This document shows positions 1 to 7,320 of a stretch of 20,179 nt of DNA, piece after piece. Within the stretch, counting starts at the first letter, position 1. Each line of letters begins with the position of its first letter. Origin of the DNA: an uncultured Clostridia bacterium (GTDB lineage Bacteria > Bacillota > Clostridia > Christensenellales > Aristaeellaceae); NCBI GenBank assembly GCA_946626395.1, contig CAMOUF010000069.1, positions 1 through 20,179 on the forward strand. The letters are read 5' to 3'. The position numbers were made by a program, and so were the translations under genes. The notes below the pieces were generated by a model. It saw only the letters and a program-made list of their open reading frames with translations, did not search any database and had not been told where the DNA came from.

Positions 1-18
1 CACTTGGGAGGTGTGAAC

Positions 19-261
19 GTGACGACGCAGGAAGCGGTTGCTGCTCGGATCATTGAGCTATGCAAAGAACGCCGTATCACACCAAACGGCTTGGCAAATC
101 TATCGGCTGTTTCTCAATCCACTATCAAAAGCATTTTGAATGGGGAAAGCCAGAATCCCGGCACCGTGACAATCAAAAAACTGTGTGATGCTTTTGAAAT
201 TACCTTGGGGCAATTCTTTTCTACACCGGTTTTCGATCAACTGGAACAGGAAATTAAATAA
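19..261 (+). CDS. Small Cro/C1-type (XRE) helix-turn-helix regulator
   Basis: This is an 80-residue protein that is almost entirely one Cro/C1 (HTH_3) DNA-binding domain. The order is an N-terminal helix (AARIIELCKERR), the HTH core (GLANLSAVSQSTIKSILNG), and the trailing segment TIKKLCDAFEITLGQFF, which is very typical of the family. No ligand-binding or oligomerisation domain follows, so it is a stand-alone small repressor-type protein whose operator is unknown. I chose the GTG at 19 because GGGAGG at 6-11 sits about 7 bases upstream. The frame stays open to the window edge through a TTG at 4 and a GTG at 13, so an earlier start cannot be excluded. A hairpin terminator follows directly. Family is certain; target is not known. 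Confidence 0.85.
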   Translation: MTTQEAVAARIIELCKERRITPNGLANLSAVSQSTIKSILNGESQNPGTVTIKKLCDAFEITLGQFFSTPVFDQLEQEIK

Positions 262-266
262 CGAAA

Positions 267-310
267 AAGAAGTGGGGGAGCATGGTGACGGCTTCCTCAC
301 TTCTTCTTTA
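267..310 (+). terminator. Probable intrinsic terminator after the XRE gene
   Basis: An imperfect 14-bp stem pairs AAGAAGTGGGGGAG (267-280) with CTTCCTCACTTCTT (292-305), including G-U pairs, around an 11-base loop. It is followed by a short T-rich run. It lies six bases after the stop codon of the regulator gene. The T-tract is modest, so efficiency is uncertain. Confidence 0.6.
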
Positions 311-406
311 GATGAGATTCACATTATGTGATTTTTACCTTGCATGGGATTAAAATGCTTTTCGGTATCTTTCCTACCATAATTCATAAAGGATGTGAAG
401 GAAAAT

Positions 407-532
407 ATGGCTGAAGACAGCAAGCTGCTTGGCGCTCTGTGGCTTGACGGGAGGGACGCTATGCAGACAATCAGGGAAGCAAACGAAGCTGACATCGCCG
501 CAGATGAAATATTAATTTATTATTTCAAATAG
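407..532 (+). CDS. Unrecognised 41-residue small ORF
   Basis: An ATG at 407 opens a 41-codon frame ending TAG at 532. AAGGA (398-402) lies four bases before the ATG, a slightly short but usable ribosome-binding spacing. The product begins MAEDSKLLGALWLDG and ends in ILIYYFK. It is acidic, has no signal peptide and no motif that I recognise. Its last 13 bases overlap, tail to tail, the 3' end of the minus-strand SH3 gene. It could be a genuine small protein, the remnant of a longer gene, or chance. No clear promoter was seen between 310 and 406. Confidence 0.35.
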   Translation: MAEDSKLLGALWLDGRDAMQTIREANEADIAADEILIYYFK

Positions 533-1653
533 TTGGTGACCATGTAGCCGGTTTGGCCGTTATAAATCACCTTGGACCAATAGCGATCCATTTCCACGAT
601 CTGCACCACGGCCCCCGCCGGAACCTGAGAAAGAACATTGGATGTACTGTCTGAATTCTTAGAGGAGCGCAGATACACAAAGCTGCTGTTGGGATTGCGC
701 ACCATGGCAATGCCGGAGGGATATATGGGGGCAGGGATCGCTGTCGCGGCAGGGGCGGCGGTCAGGGCAGGCACATAATAGCCATTCCGATACGGAGCGG
801 CAGTAGGCGCCGGATAGCTTGGGGAATAGGAATACGGCGGCTGGGTGGGCGCGCTGAAAACGCCCGCTGCCGTGGCGGAAAGAAAACGGGTCATCATGAA
901 TCCGCTTTGGCCGTTCACATTCACCCGGCTCCATCCGTTGCCCAGGTGCACGGCGTACACTACCGTTCCGTTGGCAAACAGGCCCAAAGAACCGGCTTCC
1001 TGGCTGGCGTATTCCCTGAGGTGCAGCCTGCCGGCGTTTCCCGTGCTCACATACATGGGAACAGCGGCGGCGGAATACCGGGAATCATCATTTGATTGGA
1101 CAGAACCGGATGCTGCAGCAGCGGCGGGGTCAGCCGTCAGGAAGGAAAGCATCATATAGCCTGCCGCACCGTTGACGTTAACGAACGCCCACCCATTCAA
1201 GCGCGAGGTGACCAGCACGGGGGTGCCGTTCGGATACAGGCCCAGGGAATCGGCCTTTTGACTGGGCGCAGCCCGCAGGTGCAGCCTGCCGGAATTGCCC
1301 GTGCGCACATACAGCAGTGTGCTTTCCGAAGGGGCCGGGCGGTTCACGGCGGAAATCTGCTGAACGGGGGCTGTGCCGGTGAGATACCGCAGGTTCATAT
1401 ACCCCCGCTTGCCATTCACCGTCACTGCCGCCCAATTGGAATTTGCAAAACCCTCCACCGTGACCCGGGTTCCATTGCGATACAGGCCCAGGGACTCTGA
1501 CCCGCTGTCGGGCCGCGCCCGCAGATGCAGCTTGCCGGAGTTTCCAGTTTGTATATACATGCATAAATCGCCGCTGTCTGCCAGCGCCGGAAGAGACAGA
1601 AAAACCGCCCCGAAGCACAAAACAAGCATCATGGAAATCACTTTTTTCATCAT
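520..1653 (-). CDS. Secreted protein with four bacterial SH3 domains
   Basis: This 377-residue protein is predicted to be exported. Residues 1-25 form a signal peptide (MMKK, then a hydrophobic core, then ALA before DS). Three closely related SH3b domains follow at about 31-93, 114-173 and 199-260, each with the pattern TGNSGxLHLR, LGLYxNGT, VNG and GYM. A Pro/Ala/Tyr-rich linker (261-314) leads to a fourth, different SH3 domain (315-377, RNPNSSFVYLRSS to GYMVTNYLK). Bacterial SH3 domains usually bind peptidoglycan or surface peptides. No hydrolase domain is present, so a structural or adhesive cell-envelope role is an inference. The ATG at 1653 is preferred over 1662 because GGAAGG (1663-1668) is 9 bases upstream of 1653 but abuts 1662. 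It is a divergent paralogue of the gene at 2152-4062. Confidence 0.88.
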   Translation of the reverse strand: MMKKVISMMLVLCFGAVFLSLPALADSGDLCMYIQTGNSGKLHLRARPDSGSESLGLYRNGTRVTVEGFANSNWAAVTVNGKRGYMNLRYLTGTAPVQQISAVNRPAPSESTLLYVRTGNSGRLHLRAAPSQKADSLGLYPNGTPVLVTSRLNGWAFVNVNGAAGYMMLSFLTADPAAAAASGSVQSNDDSRYSAAAVPMYVSTGNAGRLHLREYASQEAGSLGLFANGTVVYAVHLGNGWSRVNVNGQSGFMMTRFLSATAAGVFSAPTQPPYSYSPSYPAPTAAPYRNGYYVPALTAAPAATAIPAPIYPSGIAMVRNPNSSFVYLRSSKNSDSTSNVLSQVPAGAVVQIVEMDRYWSKVIYNGQTGYMVTNYLK

Positions 1654-1707
1654 CGATATCATCCTTCCTTTCAGTCATCATTTCTGGCCCGTTTTCCGGA
1701 CAGCAGG

Positions 1708-1716
1708 ATTATAACA
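1708..1716 (-). promoter_or_regulatory. Extended -10 promoter of the minus-strand SH3 gene
   Basis: Read on the minus strand, TGTTATAAT ends at 1708, giving an extended -10 (TGn plus TATAAT) about 55 bases before the start codon at 1653. No good -35 hexamer lies 17 bases upstream (TAGATT). The promoter is the mirror partner of the one at 2077-2085, with identical spacing to shared upstream boxes. Confidence 0.6.
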
Positions 1717-1800
1717 TGCCGTCAGGATAAAATCTATATATTTTGGTCGTATTTTTTAACATTTACACATCTTACGATTCTCTAACATCTTCCTGTTGAA

Positions 1801-1992
1801 CGAAACAAATTGCTGTTTTCCGTCGTCTAAACTATAAGAGAAAAAACAACCACCGGGGAACCCAGAAATCCTCCTGCCTCCCGCCAGGCATTCATCGGAT
1901 AAAACCGCACTGTATTTTTATTTGATATTAGCATATTTATTCACGCAGACTTCTTCTGCTTATTAGACGAACGGAGAAAGCAATTTGTTTCA
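1801..1992. repeat. Inverted 30-bp boxes in the divergent SH3 intergenic region
   Basis: The arm at 1801-1830 and the arm at 1963-1992 are imperfect inverted copies of each other, sharing TTAGACGA and the exact 11-mer CAATTTGTTTC. Read outward, each arm is followed 34 bases later by GTGTAAA (1762-1768 on minus, 2025-2031 on plus). Each GTGTAAA is followed by a -10 TATAAT that closes a 61-base span in both directions. The 1654-2151 gap therefore consists of two mirrored upstream regions around about 1897. The central 1831-1962 segment holds no recognisable gene. Confidence 0.75.
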
Positions 1993-2076
1993 TTTTTATG
2001 TAAATTCTGTGAAAATTGTGATAAGTGTAAAACCTGCGCGGGATTGGGAAAAAGGATAGCATTTTCCAGGATTTTG

Positions 2077-2085
2077 TGCTATAAT
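2077..2085 (+). promoter_or_regulatory. Extended -10 promoter of the plus-strand SH3 gene
   Basis: TGCTATAAT gives a perfect -10 with the TGn extension, about 67 bases before the ATG at 2152. The -35 position (TAGCAT at 2057-2062) is non-canonical but resembles the TAGATT at the mirrored position of the other promoter. A purine-rich ribosome-binding stretch (AAGGAAAGGAAGAG, 2131-2144) precedes the start. Confidence 0.65.
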
Positions 2086-2151
2086 CTGAACATACGGGAG
2101 AGCAGTCCTGTATTTGCTTCGGCATTTCCGAAGGAAAGGAAGAGAGAATAG

Positions 2152-4062
2152 ATGAAGAAGAAGGGCTTTCTTGCGCTGTGTTCAATGGTGATGGCATTTG
2201 TGATGGTCATGCCCCCCGTTCCCGCGCTGGCCGCCGACGCTTACGTCAAGTACACCAATTCAGGCCGGATCAACGTCCGCTCCGCCCCCACCGCCCAATC
2301 CCAGCGCATTGATTCCCTGGACCCCGGCACGCCGGTGCAGGTGGACTGGATCGAGGGCAGCTGGGCCCACATCACCGTGAACGGGATGCAGGGCTACATG
2401 AGCATGAATTACCTGGAGGGCAATCTTTACGAAGCGCCCAACTATCCCGCTGCCGATACAAATGCCTATTCCGCCCCCACCTACTCCGCCCCTGTCACCA
2501 CCTATGCCAACCCGGTTTCCATTTCCGCTGACGGCCAGGTGGTTACCGACAGCGTGGATTCCGCTGAAAAGCTGATTCCGCCTATCTATATCACGGAAGA
2601 CACCATCATGTACGTGTACACCGGCAACAGCGGCGGCCTGAACCTGCGGGAATATGCCAGCCAGAACGCCCGCTCCGTGGGCCTGTATCCCAACGGCACG
2701 CAGGTGCATGTGCTCAGTCGGGTGGGCAGCTGGGCTTATGTGAACATCAACGGCAATCTGGGCTATATGATGCTGTCCTACCTGACCACCACTCCCATCA
2801 CGCCCTCCCCGGTGACGCCCACGCCCACCGGCGCTGTGACCATGTACGTGAGCACCGGCAACACCGGCAGGCTGCACCTGAGGGAATACGCCAGCCAGAA
2901 CGCCCGCTCCCTGGGCCTGTATCCCAACGGCACCCGGGTATCCGCTGTGAACCTGTATAACGGCTGGAGCTATGTGGTGGTTAACGGCATGACCGGCTAT
3001 ATGATGACCCGGTACCTGACCTCCGTGACCCCCATTGCCCCCACCCCTGTCACGCCTCCCTCCGGCTCTTATTCCATTATGTACGTCAGCACCGGCAACA
3101 GCGGGCGGCTGCATCTGCGCTCCTACATGAGCATTGATTCTATGTCCCTGGGCCTGTTCCCCAACGGCACAACGGTTTATGTGCTGGCCAATTACGGCAC
3201 CTGGGCCAAGGTCAATGTGAACGGCCTCACCGGCTATATGATGACCCGGTATCTGACAAGCATTCCCGGCGGCTCCATCGTGATCCCCCCGTCCTCCGGC
3301 GGCAGCCCCATCGGCAAGGCGCGGGTGCAGCATCCCAACGGCTCCTTCGGCTATCTGCGCTCCTCCCGCAGCACGGCCAGCACTGCCAATGTACTGGCCC
3401 AGGTGCCCAGCGGGGCCATCGTGGATATCTACGAGCAGGATCAGTGGTATTCCCGGATCCGCTATAACGGCATGATCGGCTATATGGTGACCCATTACCT
3501 TTACCCCACCTCCGCTCCCGTGCCCACCACTCCCCCCACCACGACTCCGCCTTATACGCCCACAGCCGGCACCGACGCGGTGGTGTACAATCCCAACAAC
3601 ACGTATGTGAACCTTCGCTACAGCAAATCCACCGCTGACAGCAGCAATATCCTGTGCCAGGTGCCCAGCGGGGCAATGGTGAAGCTGCTGGAGCGGGACG
3701 GCGCTTACTGCAAGATTCAGTATAATGGAATGGTCGGCTACATGGTGGCCACGTACGTTTACAAGGTCGACGGCGGCGTGCCTGTTGTGCCCGGCCAGCC
3801 CGCCACCCAGCCGCCTGCTACCCAGCCCCCCGCCACGCAGCCGCCTGTCACCCCCGTGGGCTATTATATGGTGGTGCGCAACATGAACAGTTCCTTCGTC
3901 TATCTCCGCTCTTCCCGCAGCACCAAGGATAATTCCAATATCCTGGCTTCCGTTCCCAACGGCGCGGTGGTGAAGGTGCTGGAAAAGGATCAATGGTATT
4001 CCCGGATCATTTATAACAACATCGAAGGCTACATGGTTTCCAGCTATTTGAAGGCTGAATAA
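2152..4062 (+). CDS. Secreted protein with seven bacterial SH3 domains
   Basis: This 636-residue exported protein has a signal peptide at 1-27 (MKKK, hydrophobic core, ALA before AD). Seven SH3b domains lie at about 30-89, 152-212, 230-290, 309-369, 389-451, 475-537 and 571-634. Domains 2-4 share YxSTGNSGRLHLR, LGLYPNGT and GYMM. Domains 5-7 share YLRSSRST, VPSGA and GYMV and resemble domain 4 of the neighbouring paralogue, so the two proteins use the same two SH3 subtypes in the same order. Flexible Pro/Thr linkers separate them, including a repeated ATQPP. There is no catalytic domain and no visible sortase or membrane anchor. A peptidoglycan-binding or matrix role is inferred from the family. 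The gene is followed by a strong terminator and is probably monocistronic. Confidence 0.9.
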   Translation: MKKKGFLALCSMVMAFVMVMPPVPALAADAYVKYTNSGRINVRSAPTAQSQRIDSLDPGTPVQVDWIEGSWAHITVNGMQGYMSMNYLEGNLYEAPNYPAADTNAYSAPTYSAPVTTYANPVSISADGQVVTDSVDSAEKLIPPIYITEDTIMYVYTGNSGGLNLREYASQNARSVGLYPNGTQVHVLSRVGSWAYVNINGNLGYMMLSYLTTTPITPSPVTPTPTGAVTMYVSTGNTGRLHLREYASQNARSLGLYPNGTRVSAVNLYNGWSYVVVNGMTGYMMTRYLTSVTPIAPTPVTPPSGSYSIMYVSTGNSGRLHLRSYMSIDSMSLGLFPNGTTVYVLANYGTWAKVNVNGLTGYMMTRYLTSIPGGSIVIPPSSGGSPIGKARVQHPNGSFGYLRSSRSTASTANVLAQVPSGAIVDIYEQDQWYSRIRYNGMIGYMVTHYLYPTSAPVPTTPPTTTPPYTPTAGTDAVVYNPNNTYVNLRYSKSTADSSNILCQVPSGAMVKLLERDGAYCKIQYNGMVGYMVATYVYKVDGGVPVVPGQPATQPPATQPPATQPPVTPVGYYMVVRNMNSSFVYLRSSRSTKDNSNILASVPNGAVVKVLEKDQWYSRIIYNNIEGYMVSSYLKAE

Positions 4063-4077
4063 TCAAACGGCTTTCAC

Positions 4078-4114
4078 AGGCAAACGGAGCGCTGCTTCCG
4101 TTTGCCTTTTCTTT
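4078..4114 (+). terminator. Strong intrinsic terminator after the seven-SH3 gene
   Basis: GGCAAACGGA (4079-4088) pairs perfectly with TCCGTTTGCC (4097-4106) around an 8-base loop. TTTTCTTT follows. It starts 16 bases after the stop codon. Confidence 0.85.
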
Positions 4115-4121
4115 GGGTCCA

Positions 4122-4161
4122 AATAAAAAGACTGGATTCCTGTTCTCGATGATCGGAATCC
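4122..4161 (-). terminator. Probable intrinsic terminator after sigE
   Basis: On the minus strand GGATTCC (4161-4155) pairs with GGAATCC (4140-4134), and a T-rich run (complement of 4121-4130) follows. It lies just beyond the sigE stop at 4174. The loop is fairly long (14 bases). Confidence 0.55.
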
Positions 4162-4173
4162 AAAGCCGTTTTA

Positions 4174-4884
4174 TTATGAGGACGCCCGGAGCAATTCATT
4201 ATGGAGCCGGGACAGGATGCGTTTTTCCAGCCGGGAAATATAGGATTGGGAAATGCCCGGCTGGTCGGCCACCTCCTTCTGGGTCATTTCCCGGCCGCCG
4301 CCCAGCCCGAACCGCATCTTCATAATGCGCTGTTCCCGGGGGGAAAGCCGGGACAGGGCGCTGCCCAGCAGCTGTTTTTCCGCGTCCTCCTCCATGGATT
4401 TGGACACCAAATCCCCCTCTGTGCCCAGCACATCGGATAGCAGCAGTTCATTGCCGTCCCAATCGGTGCGCAGGGGTTCATCCAGGGACACTTCATATTT
4501 CAATCGGCTGGTGCGGCGCAGGTGCATCAGCACTTCATTTTCAATGCATCGGCTGGCATAAGTTGCCAGCTTGATTTTTTTATCCGGGTCGAAAGTGTTC
4601 ACTGCTTTGATCAGGCCGATGGTGCCAATAGAAATCAAATCCTCAATGCCCACGGAGGTGTTCTCGAATTTCTTGGCGATGAATACCACCAGCCGCAGGT
4701 TTCTTTCAATCAGAATGGAACGCACCGTTCCGTCGTCCTGCGGCAGCCTTTGCACCAGCCTGGCTTCTTCTTCCGCCGTCAGGGGCTTGGGCAAGGGATC
4801 CGCCCCGCCGATATAATGCACGCCGTCTGAACGGAGCTGTGAAAAAAACATCAGCATCCATTTTTTTATTTCATTCGCCTGCAT
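4174..4884 (-). CDS. sigE: Sporulation sigma factor SigE (mother-cell, early)
   Basis: This 236-residue sigma-70 family protein is made as a precursor and directs early mother-cell transcription during sporulation. The conserved block HYIGG at 23-27 marks the junction of the pro-sequence, and ERNLRLVVFIAKKFENT, EDLISIGTIGLIKAVNTF and KLATYASRCIENE form region 2. Region 4.2 carries TQKEVADQPGISQSYISRLEKR. The pro-sequence before HYIGG is a few residues shorter than in Bacillus SigE. ATG 4884 is chosen because GGAGG lies nine bases upstream; a longer frame to 4914 lacks this. The start overlaps the end of spoIIGA by 14 bases, implying translational coupling. A proline (QPGIS) sits in the helix-turn-helix where other SigE proteins usually have a hydrophobic residue. 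Confidence 0.95.
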   Translation of the reverse strand: MQANEIKKWMLMFFSQLRSDGVHYIGGADPLPKPLTAEEEARLVQRLPQDDGTVRSILIERNLRLVVFIAKKFENTSVGIEDLISIGTIGLIKAVNTFDPDKKIKLATYASRCIENEVLMHLRRTSRLKYEVSLDEPLRTDWDGNELLLSDVLGTEGDLVSKSMEEDAEKQLLGSALSRLSPREQRIMKMRFGLGGGREMTQKEVADQPGISQSYISRLEKRILSRLHNELLRASS

Positions 4885-5686
4885 GAATCGCGTCCTCCTT
4901 GTTCTTCCAAGCATCCGCTTTCCTCCCCCATGGAAAGCACCGGAGGCCCTCCGGGATCAGCGCCCGCCGCTCCCCAAAGCAGGAAACGGCCAAAATCGCC
5001 TCCGTTCTCTGGGCCCGTTTATCCATTGTCAGTTCCAGCAGGTCCGGCCGAAAACACATGAGCAGCGCCTCTCCCGCCGCTGTGCGGACAGAAATCAGCC
5101 GCCAGCCTTTGGGCAGTGTGGAAGGGTCGTCTGCCTGAACGTGCGGGGGCATGAGCGGCCCCAGCGCCTTTTGAGACACCACGATCACCGGCAGACCCGT
5201 CACTCCATCCCGCAGCAAATTTCCACTGTCCCTTAGGGCCGGAAGGGAGATCGCTTTTCCATACAGCATGATCCGAAGGCGCATGTCTCCTTTTCCTTGC
5301 CCGCGCGTTCGGCGAAGGACGCACATCAGCAGCGCACATCCGCCCGCGGCCCACAGGCAGGCCCAGGGAGGAAAGCCCAGCTGAAGCAGCGCGTCCACAA
5401 AACCGCTTAAAAAAAGCGCCCCTGCCATCACGGCAGGATAGCAGCAAGCGCCGCGAGGGCCATAGGTGATCAGGCACAGAAGAAAAAAGCCCAGCAATGC
5501 TGCAAACGGGCCTTGCAGCGGAAGCAGCCGCATCAGCGCCGCTGCCGCCCAGCCTCCGCCCAGTGCGGACGCCAGTGCCGCTCGGCCCATGGGAAAACGG
5601 ATGTCCTTGAGGTATGCCCCCCAAAGCAGGGATAAATAATCCATCCACCCATTCAGGAGCAAATACGCTTCCATGTTGATCCGCAT
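4871..5686 (-). CDS. spoIIGA: Sigma-E processing peptidase SpoIIGA
   Basis: SpoIIGA is the membrane aspartic protease that removes the pro-sequence of pro-sigma-E after a signal from the forespore. The first half of this 271-residue protein is hydrophobic, with roughly five membrane segments. The C-terminal half carries DSGNLLRDGVTGLPVIVV, the aspartic-protease motif, with its catalytic Asp at about residue 153. Identity is confirmed by position directly upstream of and overlapping sigE, the classic spoIIG arrangement. ATG 5686 is chosen because AGGGGA lies close upstream and the protein then starts just before the first membrane helix. A start at 5674 (MEAYLLLNG) is possible, and the frame continues open to 5755. 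It is somewhat shorter than the Bacillus protein. Confidence 0.92.
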   Translation of the reverse strand: MRINMEAYLLLNGWMDYLSLLWGAYLKDIRFPMGRAALASALGGGWAAAALMRLLPLQGPFAALLGFFLLCLITYGPRGACCYPAVMAGALFLSGFVDALLQLGFPPWACLWAAGGCALLMCVLRRTRGQGKGDMRLRIMLYGKAISLPALRDSGNLLRDGVTGLPVIVVSQKALGPLMPPHVQADDPSTLPKGWRLISVRTAAGEALLMCFRPDLLELTMDKRAQRTEAILAVSCFGERRALIPEGLRCFPWGRKADAWKNKEDAIHAGE

Positions 5687-5811
5687 GCTTTCCCCTGACC
5701 TCCGCCTGACAGTATAAACCCAGGCCCTCCCCGGAAGCGTCGAACCAGAGCGCAAAAAAACGCGAAAAAAGGTGTGGAACGAAAAAACGCCTGATAGAAC
5801 CTCATTGTTTT

Positions 5812-5817
5812 ATTATA
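5812..5817 (-). promoter_or_regulatory. Candidate -10 element of the spoIIGA-sigE operon
   Basis: A perfect TATAAT (minus strand) lies about 125 bases before the spoIIGA start. In Bacillus this operon is read by sigma-A with Spo0A and has an abnormal -35 spacing. Here I find no convincing -35 at 17 or 22 bases and no clear Spo0A box (TGNCGAA), so the assignment rests on the -10 and its position. The rest of 5687-5930 shows no gene that I can support. Confidence 0.4.
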
Positions 5818-5930
5818 GGATTCTTGTTGCCAAAGATGAAACGCGGTCTCGTTCAATATAGAAAGACGCACTTTCACCGCCTTGACAGGTGGTGAGTAAG
5901 CGCGCCTTTCAATTTAACGAACTGGAATAG

Positions 5931-6713
5931 TCACTCTTTTCGGAGTATATCCAGCGTATGATGAGAAGCTCCAATCAGATCCTGCCGTTCGCAAATCGTG
6001 AAATGATATTCCATCCATTTGCTGAAAGTCTCATCATCCATAGCGTCAATGTATTCTCGCTTGTAATTCGTCGCTCCATCCGTTGCGACCAGTTTGATCC
6101 TTTTGACAGGCACCGCTGCATCCAGTTCAGCAATCTCTTCTGTTCTCACCATCTCGAAAAGATCTTTGGGCTCACTAATACAATGCCAGTCAGAAGTCAG
6201 CATATTAAGCTCCATCACTTCGTGCAAGTGGTTCAAACCGAATACATACTGAATGACAGTCGGCTCATTCATACAGTAAGCCACCAGAATATGACCGCCT
6301 GATTTAGTAACTCGCACTGCCTCAGAAAGAGCTCTTTGCTTTTCATCCTTGGTGTAAAGGTGATACATCGGGCCAAGCAACATGGTCAGATCGAAAGAAT
6401 TGTCAGAAAACTGGGACAGGTCCAGAGCATTTCCTTGGATTGTTGTGATAGGTTCTGTACCGTCTAATTTGGATTTCAGTATTCCCAGATTATGTTCAAT
6501 CAGCTCAACAGCGGTCACCTGCCGTCCTTGCTTTGCCAATGTCACACTGTAGCGTCCTGTGCCTGCACCTACTTCAAGGATGCTTGGAGTTGAAATGCCT
6601 TCCAGACATTCTTCTATGTATCTCATCGTGGTCAGGTATTCCACCTGCCCATGACGAGAAAGCAGGCGTCCTTCTTCGTCATAATTGTTGTAGTATTGTT
6701 CTAGATAATTCAT
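5931..6713 (-). CDS. Class I SAM-dependent methyltransferase
   Basis: This 260-residue protein has a Rossmann-type methyltransferase fold. Motif I is ILEVGAGTGRYS at about 45-56, the acidic residue of motif II is in TAVELIE near 70, and motif IV is FDLTMLLGPMYHLY near 107-120. A further 130 residues form a C-terminal cap that probably sets the substrate, which cannot be read from sequence. ATG 6713 has GGAGAA about seven bases upstream. The open frame reaches 6821 but would overlap the preceding gene. It is the last gene of the exporter operon, 49 bases after the acetyltransferase. Its codons are visibly AT-richer than the flanking genes, suggesting separate acquisition. A small-molecule or antibiotic methyltransferase is possible but unproven. 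Confidence 0.82.
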   Translation of the reverse strand: MNYLEQYYNNYDEEGRLLSRHGQVEYLTTMRYIEECLEGISTPSILEVGAGTGRYSVTLAKQGRQVTAVELIEHNLGILKSKLDGTEPITTIQGNALDLSQFSDNSFDLTMLLGPMYHLYTKDEKQRALSEAVRVTKSGGHILVAYCMNEPTVIQYVFGLNHLHEVMELNMLTSDWHCISEPKDLFEMVRTEEIAELDAAVPVKRIKLVATDGATNYKREYIDAMDDETFSKWMEYHFTICERQDLIGASHHTLDILRKE

Positions 6714-6762
6714 GACTTCTTCTCCATAGATTTCGAATGTTGATTCAAGGCAAGTAAGATGA

Positions 6763-7308
6763 TCACTCAAGGATACCCTTCGCGTTCCAGCGCAGGATGG
6801 TTTCGTATCCCAGCTTTTCATACCAGGGAGCTACGCCGGTATAGTGGATATAGCTGTAATCATAGCCCCTGTTTTTTAAAATCTCCGTAACGTTTTTCAC
6901 CATGGTCAGGCTAATGCCTCGGCAGCGGAATTCCGGCACAGTGCCCACGCAGCCAGGGCCGCCGATCTTGCATACTCTTCCTTCTACCATAAAAACGCCC
7001 ATATGGGAAACAAAGCAAAAGCTGGCGATCCGGCCGTTCACATATCCGCAGTAAACGTTCCGGGTGTCATGAAAATACTGAACCCATCCCGCGTCCACCT
7101 TCTTGACAGCTTGCAGGAGCGGGCCCGAGTCCCCCTGAAAAAAGCCAAAGGATATCTCGTGGGGCAGCGCTTTATCATATCGCGACGGGTCAAAATCAGC
7201 CAAGCGAAGCATCATTTCCGAATAGGTTTCATCTTCTGGAAACGAATGCCGCTCAAAGAAATCCGGGTGCATTTGCCGAAAAAGCAGTGCGGCCTCCTCA
7301 TGATTCAT
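6763..7308 (-). CDS. GNAT-family N-acetyltransferase
   Basis: This 181-residue protein has a GNAT domain in its C-terminal half. The acetyl-CoA binding segment is GGPGCVGTVPEFRCRGISL (about 115-133), with RCRGIS standing in for the usual R/QxxGxG/A pyrophosphate loop. The last strand and helix are YIHYTGVAPWYEKLGYETI. The N-terminal 90 residues are less conserved and may form the acceptor site. The start at 7308 has GGAGG seven bases upstream, and only 12 bases separate it from the stop of the preceding exporter gene, so the two are co-transcribed. The acceptor is unknown. Together with the exporter it may modify a toxic compound. Confidence 0.85.
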   Translation of the reverse strand: MNHEEAALLFRQMHPDFFERHSFPEDETYSEMMLRLADFDPSRYDKALPHEISFGFFQGDSGPLLQAVKKVDAGWVQYFHDTRNVYCGYVNGRIASFCFVSHMGVFMVEGRVCKIGGPGCVGTVPEFRCRGISLTMVKNVTEILKNRGYDYSYIHYTGVAPWYEKLGYETILRWNAKGILE

Positions 7309-7320
7309 CCCGCATCCTCC

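Noticed and set aside
1850..1925. GGGGAACCCA and a following hairpin suggested a cyclic di-AMP (ydaO) riboswitch, a class often found before cell-wall genes.
   Set aside because: The other hallmarks, GGTGAATC and the CAGCTAACC segment, are absent, and the best promoter for the downstream gene lies after this stretch, so it would not be in the transcript.
2260..3993. A 577-codon open frame on the minus strand opposite the seven-SH3 gene.
   Set aside because: It is a shadow created by GC-rich third positions and the repeated domains. The product is Gly/His/Val-rich without a fold, whereas the plus strand has a signal peptide and seven clear domains.
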